DNA of 64,000 nucleotides from Amorphoplanes digitatis (GTDB lineage Bacteria > Actinomycetota > Actinomycetes > Mycobacteriales > Micromonosporaceae): NCBI RefSeq assembly GCF_014205335.1, contig NZ_JACHNH010000001.1, forward strand, positions 8,950,001 through 9,014,000. The letters are read 5' to 3'. Under the pieces are notes generated by a model that searched no databases, had not been told where the DNA came from, and worked only from the letters and a program-made list of their open reading frames with translations. Position numbers and translations under genes: made by a program. The first letter of the stretch is position 1. Each line of letters opens with the position of its first letter. Shown one piece after another: positions 32,694 to 41,281 of this stretch.

Positions 32694-35615
32694 TCAGGCA
32701 GGCAATTGGTAGTTGGTAGGCGTGGACCGGTTTCCGGCCCGGTACACCGCCACGACCTGGACCTGCTGTGCTCCCTGTGGCGCGCTCACGCTCGCCACCC
32801 CACGTACAGCGGCTACCTTCGACCATGTGGTGGCACCGTCGAACGCGTACTCGAAATGGTCGATGTCGCCGCCGGTCGAGCGCAGCGAGATCGGGTCGCT
32901 CGGCGCCGGGTCGGCCGGGTAGAGCTGGACGGTGTGATCGTCCCAGAGGGCGACGACGTCACGGGAGCCGGCGCCGGTCTGTGTGAACGCTCCGGCCGCC
33001 AGGCCTTCGGCGGCGGTGAGCGTCCCGGCGGTCCGGTAGGGCTGCCAGTCGCCGACGCCGCCCGCCGCGAGGCGTGGGTAGACGAAACCGCTGCCCGCTC
33101 GCCAGCGGACCACGAGGTCGTCGAGGGTGCCGCCGGTGAAACGGCCGACCGTCATGCCGACCGAGTCCTGCCAGCCCTGGTCGGCATCTCGCAGCACGAT
33201 GCGGTTGCCGAGCCCACCGGCGCCGTCGCCGGGATACAGGTAGACGCTGCCCGCGGTCCATCGCACGACGAGATCGTCGTACGTCCTGCCGTTCTCGTCC
33301 GGGCCGGTCAGGTCGCCGCCGCCGACCACCTCGACGGCGTCGGACCAGCCCTGGGCGGCCGGGCGCATGACCACCTGCTGGCCGAGATGTCCGGCACCGT
33401 CGACGGGTGACATCGTGACCGTGCCGTCCGCCCAGCGCGCCACGATGTCGTCGTGGCCGTCGCCGTTGTAGTCGCCGGCCACGATGTCGCGGGCGTCCTT
33501 CCAGGCCCCGCCGGTCCCGATCTGCACGCTGCCACTGGCGAAGCCGGCGCCGGTACCCGGGTAGGCGGAGAGTGTGCCGCTCTCGCGGCGGATCAGCAGG
33601 TCATCACGGTTGTCGCCGCCGACGAGGTTGCCGGCGATGACGTCGGCCGAATCCTCCAGGCCGGCACCGAACCCGTCGACCTGCATGACACCGGACGGGC
33701 TCGTAGGGTTGATGCCCTTCTTCGGGGCCGCGTAGAAGAGCAGGTCATCCCTGCGGGCATCGGACAGGTCGGCGTTGTGCAGGGCCGTCGTGTCGATGTT
33801 GCTCCAGCGGACCGCGAGGTCGTCTTTGCCGTCGTCGTTCAGGTCGCCGACGACGTCGTTGACCGGCAAGGTCGGCAGCGTCGGCAGCGCCGGCTGCTGG
33901 TGGATCGTGGTGGGTGTGCTCAGGTCGAACGTTGTCGGCCCGCTGACCGTCAGGGTGTAGCTGACCAGGTCGCCGTTGTTGCGGCGTACGACGATGTCGT
34001 CGTCGCCGTCGTGGTCCACGTCGCCGGCCAGGAGACCGTACGGAGTGGCCTTCGCGCGGTTCGCCGCATCGTAGATCTCGGCGGACGCGACATAGAGGGA
34101 ATCGGTATCCATGAGGGAGATCCGGTCCCCGAGGCCGATCCCGGTTGTCAGGCTCGGGTAGAAGAACAGGCTGCCCCGGCTCCATTCGACGAGCAGATCG
34201 TCGCGGCCGTCGTCGTTGAAGTCGCCGGCGGCCACATCCCGGGCGTCGGAGAAGAAGTTGTTGCTCTTGAGCATGGTCCAGTCCGAGAGGTGGCCGTCGT
34301 TGTCACCCGGGTACACGAAGATCGTGCCCGAGCTCCAGAGGATGGCGACGTCGTCGTCCTCGTCCCCGTCGAAGTCTCCGGTGACGATCTTCTTACCGTC
34401 CGACCAGCCCTGATTCGCGGGCACGAGCGTGACGGGCCGGCCCAGCCGGCCGCCGCCGACGAGTCCCGGGTAGACCTGCACCTCACCGGTCCAGCGGCGG
34501 ACCAGTACGTCCTCGACCTGGTCCCGGCCGGCGAAGCGCCCGACCGACATGTCCCGCACGCCACGCCAGCCGTCGCTGTCGGCGGTGCCGAACCAGCCGA
34601 GCGGACGGACCTGGTGCACGTCCGGCGCGGACGGCTCGGCCGCGTTCACCCACACGCCGTCACCTCGCAAGGCATTGTGGTCGGGGATACGGGTGAGTCT
34701 GGTGGGTGTGATCACCCGGCGGGCGGTCCACGAGATGCCGGCCGAACTCGCGAACAGGTAGTCGAACTTGCGGGCCGGCTCGGTGGAGGGCGGTTGGCCG
34801 GGGGCGGTGGTCGTTTCACCGGTCCGGCACGCCATGAGCCGGCGGCAGCTGTCGGTGAAGTGCTGACGGTTGCCCTGGTCGACCTCGGTGAAAGGGCCGG
34901 CGCCGCCACCGATGCCGTAGTAGGCGTTGAGCTGGGGATCGAAGGGGTCGGCGTTGAAGTCGCCGCCGAGGATCACCGGCCGTCCGGCCGCCCAGCTCTG
35001 GATCTGCACGACGGTCTCATGGGCGCCCTCGTCGGCAAGCGAGGCGTCGTTGTGCACGTTGCAGACCAGCGCTTGGCGTCCGCCGACCGGCGCGGGAACA
35101 CAGAGCAACGCGCGTTTGTCGTCGGTCGGATAGTTGGTGGCCCGTAGCACCTTGATGAGCGGCGTCGCGGCGGTGCCCTTGTAGAAGATCGCGGTGCCGA
35201 AGCTCTTGTCCGGGTTGTCAGGGTCCCAGTGGTGGCAGGCGTAGCCCTTTGGCCGGAAGCTGACCCAGGCAACCTGATAGCCGCTGAGCTGGGCTCGGAT
35301 CAGGTCACGTTGGCCGGCGCACATCTCCTGGAACATCATGATGTCCGGCGTCGTGGTGCCGCCTTCGGTGAGGATCTGGGTCTTGAGCCGTGCGACCCAG
35401 GCCTTGGAATCGGCCAGGTCCTGCGTGCGGTACATGCAGCCCTTTTGGTTGGGGCCGTCGTAGTTGTCCGGTGCGTTGTTGCCGCAGACATTGAAGGTCA
35501 GCACCCGGAAGGGCGCGGACGTCGCGGCCTGTACGGGCGCGGAGCGGGCGGCGCTGAGCCCAGCGACCGCCAAGAGGGTGATCGCCAGAAAGGCGAACCA
35601 CGAACGAACACGCAC
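32694..35615 (-). CDS. Secreted endonuclease/exonuclease/phosphatase-fold protein with FG-GAP repeats
   Basis: A large exoprotein of about 973 aa. GTG 35615 is chosen because GGGGGAG lies 7 nt upstream and a signal peptide follows at once (VRVRSWFAFLAITLLAVAGL). Residues ~35-330 form an EEP domain: LTFNVCGNN, MMFQEMCAG, VCNVHN, ILGGDFNADP and IPDHNALRG, retaining the metal and catalytic Glu/His/Asp residues of DNase I-like enzymes. The remainder is a series of FG-GAP/VCBS propeller repeats with calcium-type DxDGDxxDD loops (GDFDGDEDDDVAI, GDFNDDGRDDLLV, GDVDHDGDDDIVV). A C-terminal Ig-like end follows. It may be an extracellular nuclease or lipid phosphodiesterase. Confidence 0.85.
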   Translation of the reverse strand: MRVRSWFAFLAITLLAVAGLSAARSAPVQAATSAPFRVLTFNVCGNNAPDNYDGPNQKGCMYRTQDLADSKAWVARLKTQILTEGGTTTPDIMMFQEMCAGQRDLIRAQLSGYQVAWVSFRPKGYACHHWDPDNPDKSFGTAIFYKGTAATPLIKVLRATNYPTDDKRALLCVPAPVGGRQALVCNVHNDASLADEGAHETVVQIQSWAAGRPVILGGDFNADPFDPQLNAYYGIGGGAGPFTEVDQGNRQHFTDSCRRLMACRTGETTTAPGQPPSTEPARKFDYLFASSAGISWTARRVITPTRLTRIPDHNALRGDGVWVNAAEPSAPDVHQVRPLGWFGTADSDGWRGVRDMSVGRFAGRDQVEDVLVRRWTGEVQVYPGLVGGGRLGRPVTLVPANQGWSDGKKIVTGDFDGDEDDDVAILWSSGTIFVYPGDNDGHLSDWTMLKSNNFFSDARDVAAGDFNDDGRDDLLVEWSRGSLFFYPSLTTGIGLGDRISLMDTDSLYVASAEIYDAANRAKATPYGLLAGDVDHDGDDDIVVRRNNGDLVSYTLTVSGPTTFDLSTPTTIHQQPALPTLPTLPVNDVVGDLNDDGKDDLAVRWSNIDTTALHNADLSDARRDDLLFYAAPKKGINPTSPSGVMQVDGFGAGLEDSADVIAGNLVGGDNRDDLLIRRESGTLSAYPGTGAGFASGSVQIGTGGAWKDARDIVAGDYNGDGHDDIVARWADGTVTMSPVDGAGHLGQQVVMRPAAQGWSDAVEVVGGGDLTGPDENGRTYDDLVVRWTAGSVYLYPGDGAGGLGNRIVLRDADQGWQDSVGMTVGRFTGGTLDDLVVRWRAGSGFVYPRLAAGGVGDWQPYRTAGTLTAAEGLAAGAFTQTGAGSRDVVALWDDHTVQLYPADPAPSDPISLRSTGGDIDHFEYAFDGATTWSKVAAVRGVASVSAPQGAQQVQVVAVYRAGNRSTPTNYQLPA

Positions 35616-35689
35616 TAGACATCTCCCCCGTTCATCGATGAAGCGGAGCGACGTTAGCAAGCCGGTAGATCAGACACTGGTGTCGGATC

Positions 35690-36688
35690 ATGGTCGTTGG
35701 GGTCGACCGGGCCGGTGTCGGTCATATCGTGCTGGCCATTGTGGAGATCTCAGGCACGGTCGTCAGATGGGTGGAGGTGCACCGGCTGGCGGTCGCCGGC
35801 CGGGAGCCCGCGATCGCCCGGGATGTCGGGCACCGAGCGGCCGGGGTGTGGTTGCCCAGGTCCCGGTTCGCGGACGTGGCGGCCCTGGCGACCGCGACCC
35901 TGAAGCTCGGCCCGGACGCCGACGCCTTCTACGCCCTGGGCTGGGCCCAATCCTCCACCGGGCAGCCCCGACAGGCTTTGGCCAACTACGAGCAGGCGCT
36001 ACACCGGTATCGCGAGGCCGGCGACCGCGGCAACGAGGCCGCCACCCTCAACGACATCGGCCTCGTCCACGACAGCCTCGGGGACCGCCGGCACGCCCTG
36101 GACTACCTCCGGCAGGCCCTGTCCATCCGGCGGGAGGGCGGCAACCGCGGTGGCGAAGCCGTCACCCTCAACAACATCGGCGGCGTGTACGACGGGCTCG
36201 GGGACCGGGAGCAGGCCCTGGCCTACTACCAGCAGGCGCTGCCCATCCGGCGGGAGGTCGGCGACCGCGGTGGCGAAGCCGCCACCCTCAACAACATCGG
36301 CAGCCTGCACGACGGGCTCGGGGACCGGGAGCAGGCCCTGGCCTACTACCAGCAGGCCCTGCCCATCATCCGGGAGGTCGGCAACCGCGCCGGCGAAGCC
36401 GCCACCCTTGGCAACATCGGCCTCGTGTACAGAGGGCTCGGGGACGGGCCGCAGGCCCTGGCTTACTACCAGCAGGCCCTGGCCATCCTGCGGGAGGTCG
36501 GCGACCGCGCCCGCGAAGCCGTCATCCGGTACAACATCGCGATGGTCCACCGGGCGGAACGGGATCTCGACCGGGCAGTCGGCGAGCTTGAAATCGTCGT
36601 CGACCTCGACCGCCAAATCGGCCACCCGGACCTCGAATCCGACACCGCCGCGCTCGAACGGGTACGCCAAGAGCGAGCACGAAGCTGA
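35690..36688 (+). CDS. TPR-repeat protein, possibly truncated at the N-terminus
   Basis: A 332-aa protein. From about residue 85 it carries five 40-residue TPR units of almost constant sequence (LNNIGGVYDGLGDREQALAY, YQQALPIRREVGDRGGEAAT), then a less regular C-terminus. In actinomycetes such TPR blocks normally follow an NB-ARC ATPase or CHAT protease domain; here only a short, unassigned N-terminal piece (WVEVHRLAVAGREPAIARDV) precedes them, so the gene may be the 3' remnant of a larger STAND-type protein. No ribosome site is obvious before ATG 35690. Confidence 0.65.
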   Translation: MVVGVDRAGVGHIVLAIVEISGTVVRWVEVHRLAVAGREPAIARDVGHRAAGVWLPRSRFADVAALATATLKLGPDADAFYALGWAQSSTGQPRQALANYEQALHRYREAGDRGNEAATLNDIGLVHDSLGDRRHALDYLRQALSIRREGGNRGGEAVTLNNIGGVYDGLGDREQALAYYQQALPIRREVGDRGGEAATLNNIGSLHDGLGDREQALAYYQQALPIIREVGNRAGEAATLGNIGLVYRGLGDGPQALAYYQQALAILREVGDRAREAVIRYNIAMVHRAERDLDRAVGELEIVVDLDRQIGHPDLESDTAALERVRQERARS

Positions 36689-36807
36689 TCACGGCACCGC
36701 AGCGTGATCTCGGTCGGGCCGGCCACGGATATGTCATTCGCCCTATCCCGTTCGCCGGCCGCCCGGCGTTAGCTTTGCCTGCCGCCGCCCCCGGAAATGG
36801 AGAACGA

Positions 36808-37722
36808 ATGTCAATCGCTCGCGCGTGGGGACGAATCGGGTCGGTGCGGCGGATGTCTGTCGTCGGCGGAGTGGCGGCGACGGCGCTGGTCGTCGCGTCG
36901 GCGCCCGCCTCGGCCGCGGTAACCGGCTTTCGCGTGGTCACCACGTCGAGCGTCGCCGACTCGGCCGACTTCAAGACCGCACCCGATGCGGCCTGCCCGA
37001 GCGGCAAGCGACTGATCGGTACGGGATACAGCACCACCACGACCGCCGGCAACGAGATCGTGGTGGACGAGGTCATCCCCCTGGGCAGCCCGGACGCGGC
37101 GCCGACGTCGGCCCGGGTGGGCGCCGTCGAGGCGGACGCCACCACCGGCCAGGACTGGTCCGTCTCGGCGAGCGCCATCTGTTCCGATCCACTGCCGGGC
37201 CTCCAGCGGGTGGTGGCCAACAGCGCCTTCGACTCGGATGCCTCGAAGGTGGCATATGCGGAGTGCCCGGCGGGCAAGCAGCTGACCGGCACGGGTTACA
37301 GCGTGAACGGCTCCGCCGGCGAGATTGTGATCCGCAGCGTCCGGCCCGAGGTCGGCCCGTCCTGGGCGCCGATCGGTGTCTCGGTACACGCATGGGAGTC
37401 CGACACCGTCCTCGCCTCCTGGAGCGTGCAGGCGTTCGCGGTCTGCGCCAACCCGCTACCGGGCCTGGAACGCGTCGTGGCACAGGGCCTTTCCACGGGC
37501 TCGGCGCAGGTCAAGAGCACGGTTGCGGTCTGCCCGGCCGGCAAGATCTTGACGGGTACGGGCTACGAGACCCACACGAGCCACCCCTTCGACGGCGAGC
37601 TGACGATCGACCGGGTCCGCCCTGCCAGCACCGGCACGAGTGTCGACGTACACGCCGTCGAGGAGGACCCGATCATCAGGAACTGGCGGTTGGACGCGAT
37701 CGCCATCTGCGCCGACCAGTAA
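36808..37722 (+). CDS. Secreted protein with three ~85-residue Cys-paired repeats
   Basis: A 304-aa exported protein. ATG 36808 follows GGAG at 5 nt; the signal runs MSIARAWGRIGSVRRMSV to APASAAV. Three repeats follow, each with the pattern CPxGKxLxGTGY, then a Glu/Ile/Val-rich strand region, VxAxExD, WSVxAxAxC and PLPGLxRVVA. One Cys pair per repeat suggests a disulfide. The fold is not one I recognise. It converges on the acyltransferase remnant, 7 bp apart. Confidence 0.75.
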   Translation: MSIARAWGRIGSVRRMSVVGGVAATALVVASAPASAAVTGFRVVTTSSVADSADFKTAPDAACPSGKRLIGTGYSTTTTAGNEIVVDEVIPLGSPDAAPTSARVGAVEADATTGQDWSVSASAICSDPLPGLQRVVANSAFDSDASKVAYAECPAGKQLTGTGYSVNGSAGEIVIRSVRPEVGPSWAPIGVSVHAWESDTVLASWSVQAFAVCANPLPGLERVVAQGLSTGSAQVKSTVAVCPAGKILTGTGYETHTSHPFDGELTIDRVRPASTGTSVDVHAVEEDPIIRNWRLDAIAICADQ

Positions 37723-37729
37723 CGGGCGG

Positions 37730-38650
37730 TCAGGTGGCTCGGCTGCGCGCGGCGGAGTGCCGTCGGACGTCGGCGACGCCCTTGTTCACCGCGCGGCCCA
37801 GCAGGTCCGCCAGGGGGCGCTCCGCGAATCGGTGCACGAGCCAGGCGAACAGCAGCATCAGGGCCATGACGCCGAGCGCGAGCGGCAGCGCCGGGATCCG
37901 GTCCCGGAGGCCGTTCAGCAGCGTGAGACCGATGTCCTGGTGCAGCAGGTAGACGGGGTAGGTCAGGATTCCCGCGGTGGTCAGCCAGCGCCACTGGATG
38001 CCGCTGAACTTTCCGAGGGCCAGCAGCGTCATGAACAGGAACGCCGCGGCGACGATGACCTGCGCGGGCCACGCCGCGATGGGGTGGTCCACGTTCGTGA
38101 CGACCGGTTCGAGGTTCGCCACCCGCTGCTTCACGCTGTACTCGGCGAGCAGGAAGCTCATGCCCAGCACGCCGGCCGGAATCATCGACATGCCGTACCG
38201 GTAGATCAGGTAGAGGGCGATGCCGCCGGTGAAGTACGGGGCGTAGTAGGGCATGACCCACGACCACAGCACGTCGTTGCCCAGCTCGCGGGCGACAAGC
38301 GACGCGAGGGTCCAGAAAACGCAGAACATCACGCACCGGCGGAAGGTGACGCCCATGGCCACGACGATGGTGAAGGCCAGGTAGAACTTCAGCTCGGCGA
38401 AGAGGGTCCAGTACACGCCGTCGACGTGGGGAACACCCATGCCCTGCTGGAGCATCGTGTAGTTGATCGCGACATCCGTCCACGAGCTGATCGAACGCAC
38501 GGACGGCCAGATGGCGATGACGATCACCGAGAGGGTGAGCGCGATCCAGTACGCCGGGTAGAGGCGGGTCACCCGGGAGGCGAAGAAGTCACCGACCCCC
38601 TTGTTCCACGCCGTCATGCAGATGACGAAGCCGCTGATGAGGAAGAACAC
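37730..38650 (-). pseudogene. Acyltransferase-3 family gene lacking its 5' end
   Basis: The frame encodes about 306 aa of an OafA/YrhL-like membrane acyltransferase, beginning at VFFLISGFVICMTAWNKG, a segment normally found 50-70 residues into the protein. Upstream in the same frame a TGA occurs after only about nine more codons (ending LGGVE), and the first helix with the conserved catalytic His is missing. Sequence beyond (38660-38760) has no acyltransferase character in any frame. The rest, about eight helices and AERPLADLLG near the end, is intact. It is most likely a 5'-truncated, inactive gene. Confidence 0.7.
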
Positions 38651-38730
38651 CTCAACGCCCCCAAGACCCCAAGGTGATCATGAACACAGCCTTGATCAAC
38701 AAGCCCTTGAGCAGGGGTCTACCCGTCGGC

Positions 38731-38761
38731 TTGACCTCAACCTCGGTTGAAGTTTTAGCGT
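38731..38761 (+). promoter_or_regulatory. MerR-type promoter of the FMN reductase gene
   Basis: A -35 TTGACC (38731) and -10 TAGCGT (38756) are separated by 19 bp, the long spacer used by MerR-family activators. The spacer contains the inverted repeat TCAACC-TC-GGTTGA (38737-38750). SoxR from 29.6 kb or another MerR protein could act here. Confidence 0.6.
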
Positions 38762-38795
38762 CGTGTCTGTCATCGCATCGACCGAGGAGGAACCT

Positions 38796-39329
38796 TTGTC
38801 CGTTAAGCCGCTCCGGGTGGCCGTCATCGTCGCGAGCACCCGGGAAGGGCGGTTCGGGCCGACCGTCGCCGCCTGGTTCGCCGGTGTGGCGCGTGGCCGT
38901 GCCGGTCTGGACATCGAGATCGTCGATCTGGCCGACGAGGACACCGTCACCAAGCAGCTCGGGGTCGCCGACGCCTTCGTCGTCGTCACCCCGGAGTACA
39001 ACCACAGCTACCCCGCGCCGCTCAAGGCCGTGATCGACGCGCACCGCGATGAGTGGCTCGTCAAGCCGGTCGGTTTCGTCTCGTACGGCGGGCTGTCCGG
39101 TGGGCTGCGCGCGGTCGAGCACCTGCGGCCGGTCTTCGCCGAGCTGCACGCGGTCACGGTCCGCGAGACCGTCAGCTTCCACGGCGGGCGGGCGTGCTTC
39201 GGCGCCGACGGACTGCCCGCCGACCCCTCCGCGTGCGTGCCCGCCGCGGTCCGGCTGCTCGATCAGTTGGCCTGGTGGGCGCACACCCTGCGCGACGCCC
39301 GCGAGACCCGGCCCTACGCCGCGGCTTGA
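38796..39329 (+). CDS. NADPH-dependent FMN reductase
   Basis: A 177-aa flavodoxin-fold reductase. TTG 38796 is preferred because GAGGAGG lies 5-6 nt upstream; an in-frame GTG at 38763 has none. Flavin-binding signatures are VIVASTREGRFGPTV and VTPEYNHSYPAPLK, with SYGGLSGGLRAV near the dimer interface. It reduces FMN, quinones or similar acceptors. It converges on the next gene, with stops separated by 1 bp. The MerR-type promoter suggests induction by redox-active or toxic compounds. Confidence 0.92.
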   Translation: MSVKPLRVAVIVASTREGRFGPTVAAWFAGVARGRAGLDIEIVDLADEDTVTKQLGVADAFVVVTPEYNHSYPAPLKAVIDAHRDEWLVKPVGFVSYGGLSGGLRAVEHLRPVFAELHAVTVRETVSFHGGRACFGADGLPADPSACVPAAVRLLDQLAWWAHTLRDARETRPYAAA

Positions 39330-39330
39330 G

Positions 39331-40437
39331 CTACAGGCGGGCGGTGTTCACGGATTCCCCGAGGAGCACCGCCCCGGCCGTCTCCAGCACGTCGGTGTTG
39401 ACCATCGCGTGCTGCGCGGCCACGTGCACGTCCCGGAAGTGGCGTTGCAGCGGGCTCGCGGCGTACACGGCGCTGCCGCCCGCCGCCTGATAGACCAGGT
39501 CCACCGCGCGGACCGCGTTCCGGGTCGCCGTGCGCACGGCCAGGCGCAGCCGGGCCCGGCGTTCCGGGTCCGCCCCGGTCGCCGCGACCTCCGCCCGCAG
39601 GTACGCGAGCCCGGACGCACGCAGCGACTCGGCCTCGGCGACGGCGGCGCGCACGGACGGCTTGGCCGCGATCGTCTCGCCGGTGACCGGATTGCGTTTG
39701 CCGTGGGCCAGCTCCGCGAAGTCGGCGATCGCCGCGCGGGCGATGCCCAGCGACACCGCCCCGATGCCGAGCGCCAGCAGGCCGAGCGGCGGGAACTCGT
39801 ACAGCGGGCCGGGCTGCACCGGGGGCGCGGCCAGCGAGAAGACGCGCGCGTCCGGCACGAACACGTCGGCGGCCTCGATGTCGTGGCTGCCGGTGCCGCG
39901 CAGCCCGGCGACGTCCCAGGTGTCGTGGATGGTCAGGTCGCCGGGCGCCATGATCGCCAGCCGCGGCCGCGGCGGCTGCGTGCCGTCGGCGACCAGCACG
40001 CCGCCGACCAGCCAGGTGGCCTGCCGGCAGGCGCTCGCGAACGGCCAGCGGCCGGTGATCCGGTGGCCGCCGTCCACCGGCACCGCGCGGCCCATCGGCG
40101 CGGCCACGCCGGCGATCAGGAACCGCGGGTCCGCGAGCAGCTCGGCGGCGGTGTCCTCCGGCAGGTAGCCCAGGGCGATCCCGGTGGCGGCGCCGATCAT
40201 CGCGCACCAGCCGACGGACCCGTCGGCCCGGCCCAGCTCCTCGCAGACCTCGACCAGGTCCGCAGGCTCCGCCTCCGCGCCGCCGGCGGCGCGCGGCGCG
40301 GCCAGGCGGAAGACGCCCAGCGCGGCGAGCCGGTCGATCAGGTACGCCGGCACCTCGCGGTCCTGCTCGATCCGGGGTGCGAGCGCGCGGATCTCGGTGG
40401 TGAGCCGGCGAATGTCGTCGATCAATGGCTGCGGCAT
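39331..40437 (-). CDS. Acyl-CoA-dehydrogenase-like flavoprotein (possible two-component monooxygenase)
   Basis: A 368-aa protein of the acyl-CoA dehydrogenase superfamily. It fits the hydroxylase-like branch (HsaA, group D flavin monooxygenases) better than true dehydrogenases: GGAEAEPADLVEVCEELGRA, GSVGWCAMIG, ITGRWPFASACRQATW, and the C-terminal SPLQRHFRDVHVAAQHAMV. The catalytic Glu of dehydrogenases is not apparent. Its convergent neighbour is an FMN reductase, which would supply reduced flavin to such an oxygenase; the two may function together. Confidence 0.8.
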   Translation of the reverse strand: MPQPLIDDIRRLTTEIRALAPRIEQDREVPAYLIDRLAALGVFRLAAPRAAGGAEAEPADLVEVCEELGRADGSVGWCAMIGAATGIALGYLPEDTAAELLADPRFLIAGVAAPMGRAVPVDGGHRITGRWPFASACRQATWLVGGVLVADGTQPPRPRLAIMAPGDLTIHDTWDVAGLRGTGSHDIEAADVFVPDARVFSLAAPPVQPGPLYEFPPLGLLALGIGAVSLGIARAAIADFAELAHGKRNPVTGETIAAKPSVRAAVAEAESLRASGLAYLRAEVAATGADPERRARLRLAVRTATRNAVRAVDLVYQAAGGSAVYAASPLQRHFRDVHVAAQHAMVNTDVLETAGAVLLGESVNTARL

Positions 40438-40492
40438 GACGCCGAGTATCTCGCGTGACCGCGTCCGCGAATCTTGCCATCATGGATGGATC

Positions 40493-41281
40493 ATGAGCGA
40501 AAGACTGCGGGCCATCGCCCGGGAGACCGTCGCGGCGGCCGAGCTGGGCCGGTATCGCGGCCCCGACGGCGGCGACGTGCGAATCGACGTCGGCCCCGCG
40601 GTCGCCGGTACCCGCCTCTACCTGCCCGAGGACCCGCTACCCGAGGCGGATTCGCCGGGTGGGACGGCGGGACGGATCGAGGTCACCGGCGAGTCCACGT
40701 TGGTGGCCGCGCGGCGGATGGGTGGCGACGTCGCCGCGCTGGTCTTCGCCTCGGCGCGCAACCCGGGCGGCGGCTTCCTCAACGGTGCGCAGGCACAGGA
40801 GGAGAGCCTCGCCCGCAGCTCGGGGCTGTACCCGTGCCTGCGCGCGGCCGGCGACTTCTACGCCCATCACCGGGCGCGGACCGAACTCACCTACACCGAT
40901 CGGGTCATCTACTCGCCCGGCGTACCCGTGTTCCGCGACGACAAGGGCGCGTGGCTCACGCAGGCGTACCCGGTCACGTTTCTGACCTCGGCCGCCCCGA
41001 ACCTGGCGGCGATCCGCCGCGGCCAGCCCCACCTGGCCGCGGAGGTTCCGGAGATCCTGAGCCGCCGCGCGGCACGGGTGCTCGCGGTCGCCGCCGCGCA
41101 CGGGCACCGCCGGCTCGTGCTCGGCGCGTGGGGTTGCGGGGTGTTCGGCAACGACCCGGCGACCGTGGCGCGGGCGTTCGCGGCGGCGCTGGAGCGGCAG
41201 CCGATGGACGAGGTCGTGTTCGCGGTCCTCGGCGCGAACCGGGACGCCTTCACGGCCGTCTTCGCGGACGCGGGGCGCTAA
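40493..41281 (+). CDS. Bacterial-type poly(ADP-ribose) glycohydrolase (TIGR02452 family)
   Basis: A 262-aa macrodomain protein. The PARG signature is present as PGGG (residues 91-94) followed by QEE (102-104), with the two catalytic Glu. Other family segments are VFASARNPGGGFLNG, SRSSGLYP-like ARSSGLYPCL and LGAWGCGVFGNDP. It should remove ADP-ribose polymers or related ADP-ribose adducts. No ADP-ribosyltransferase is visible nearby. Its stop overlaps that of the convergent sigma-factor gene by 4 bp. ATG 40493 is preceded by GGATGG. Confidence 0.9.
   Translation: MSERLRAIARETVAAAELGRYRGPDGGDVRIDVGPAVAGTRLYLPEDPLPEADSPGGTAGRIEVTGESTLVAARRMGGDVAALVFASARNPGGGFLNGAQAQEESLARSSGLYPCLRAAGDFYAHHRARTELTYTDRVIYSPGVPVFRDDKGAWLTQAYPVTFLTSAAPNLAAIRRGQPHLAAEVPEILSRRAARVLAVAAAHGHRRLVLGAWGCGVFGNDPATVARAFAAALERQPMDEVVFAVLGANRDAFTAVFADAGR

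Noticed and set aside
33453..35147. Open frame of about 560 codons opposite the EEP/FG-GAP gene
   Set aside because: Antisense of acidic calcium-loop repeats gives repetitive Val/Ala text; no start signal.
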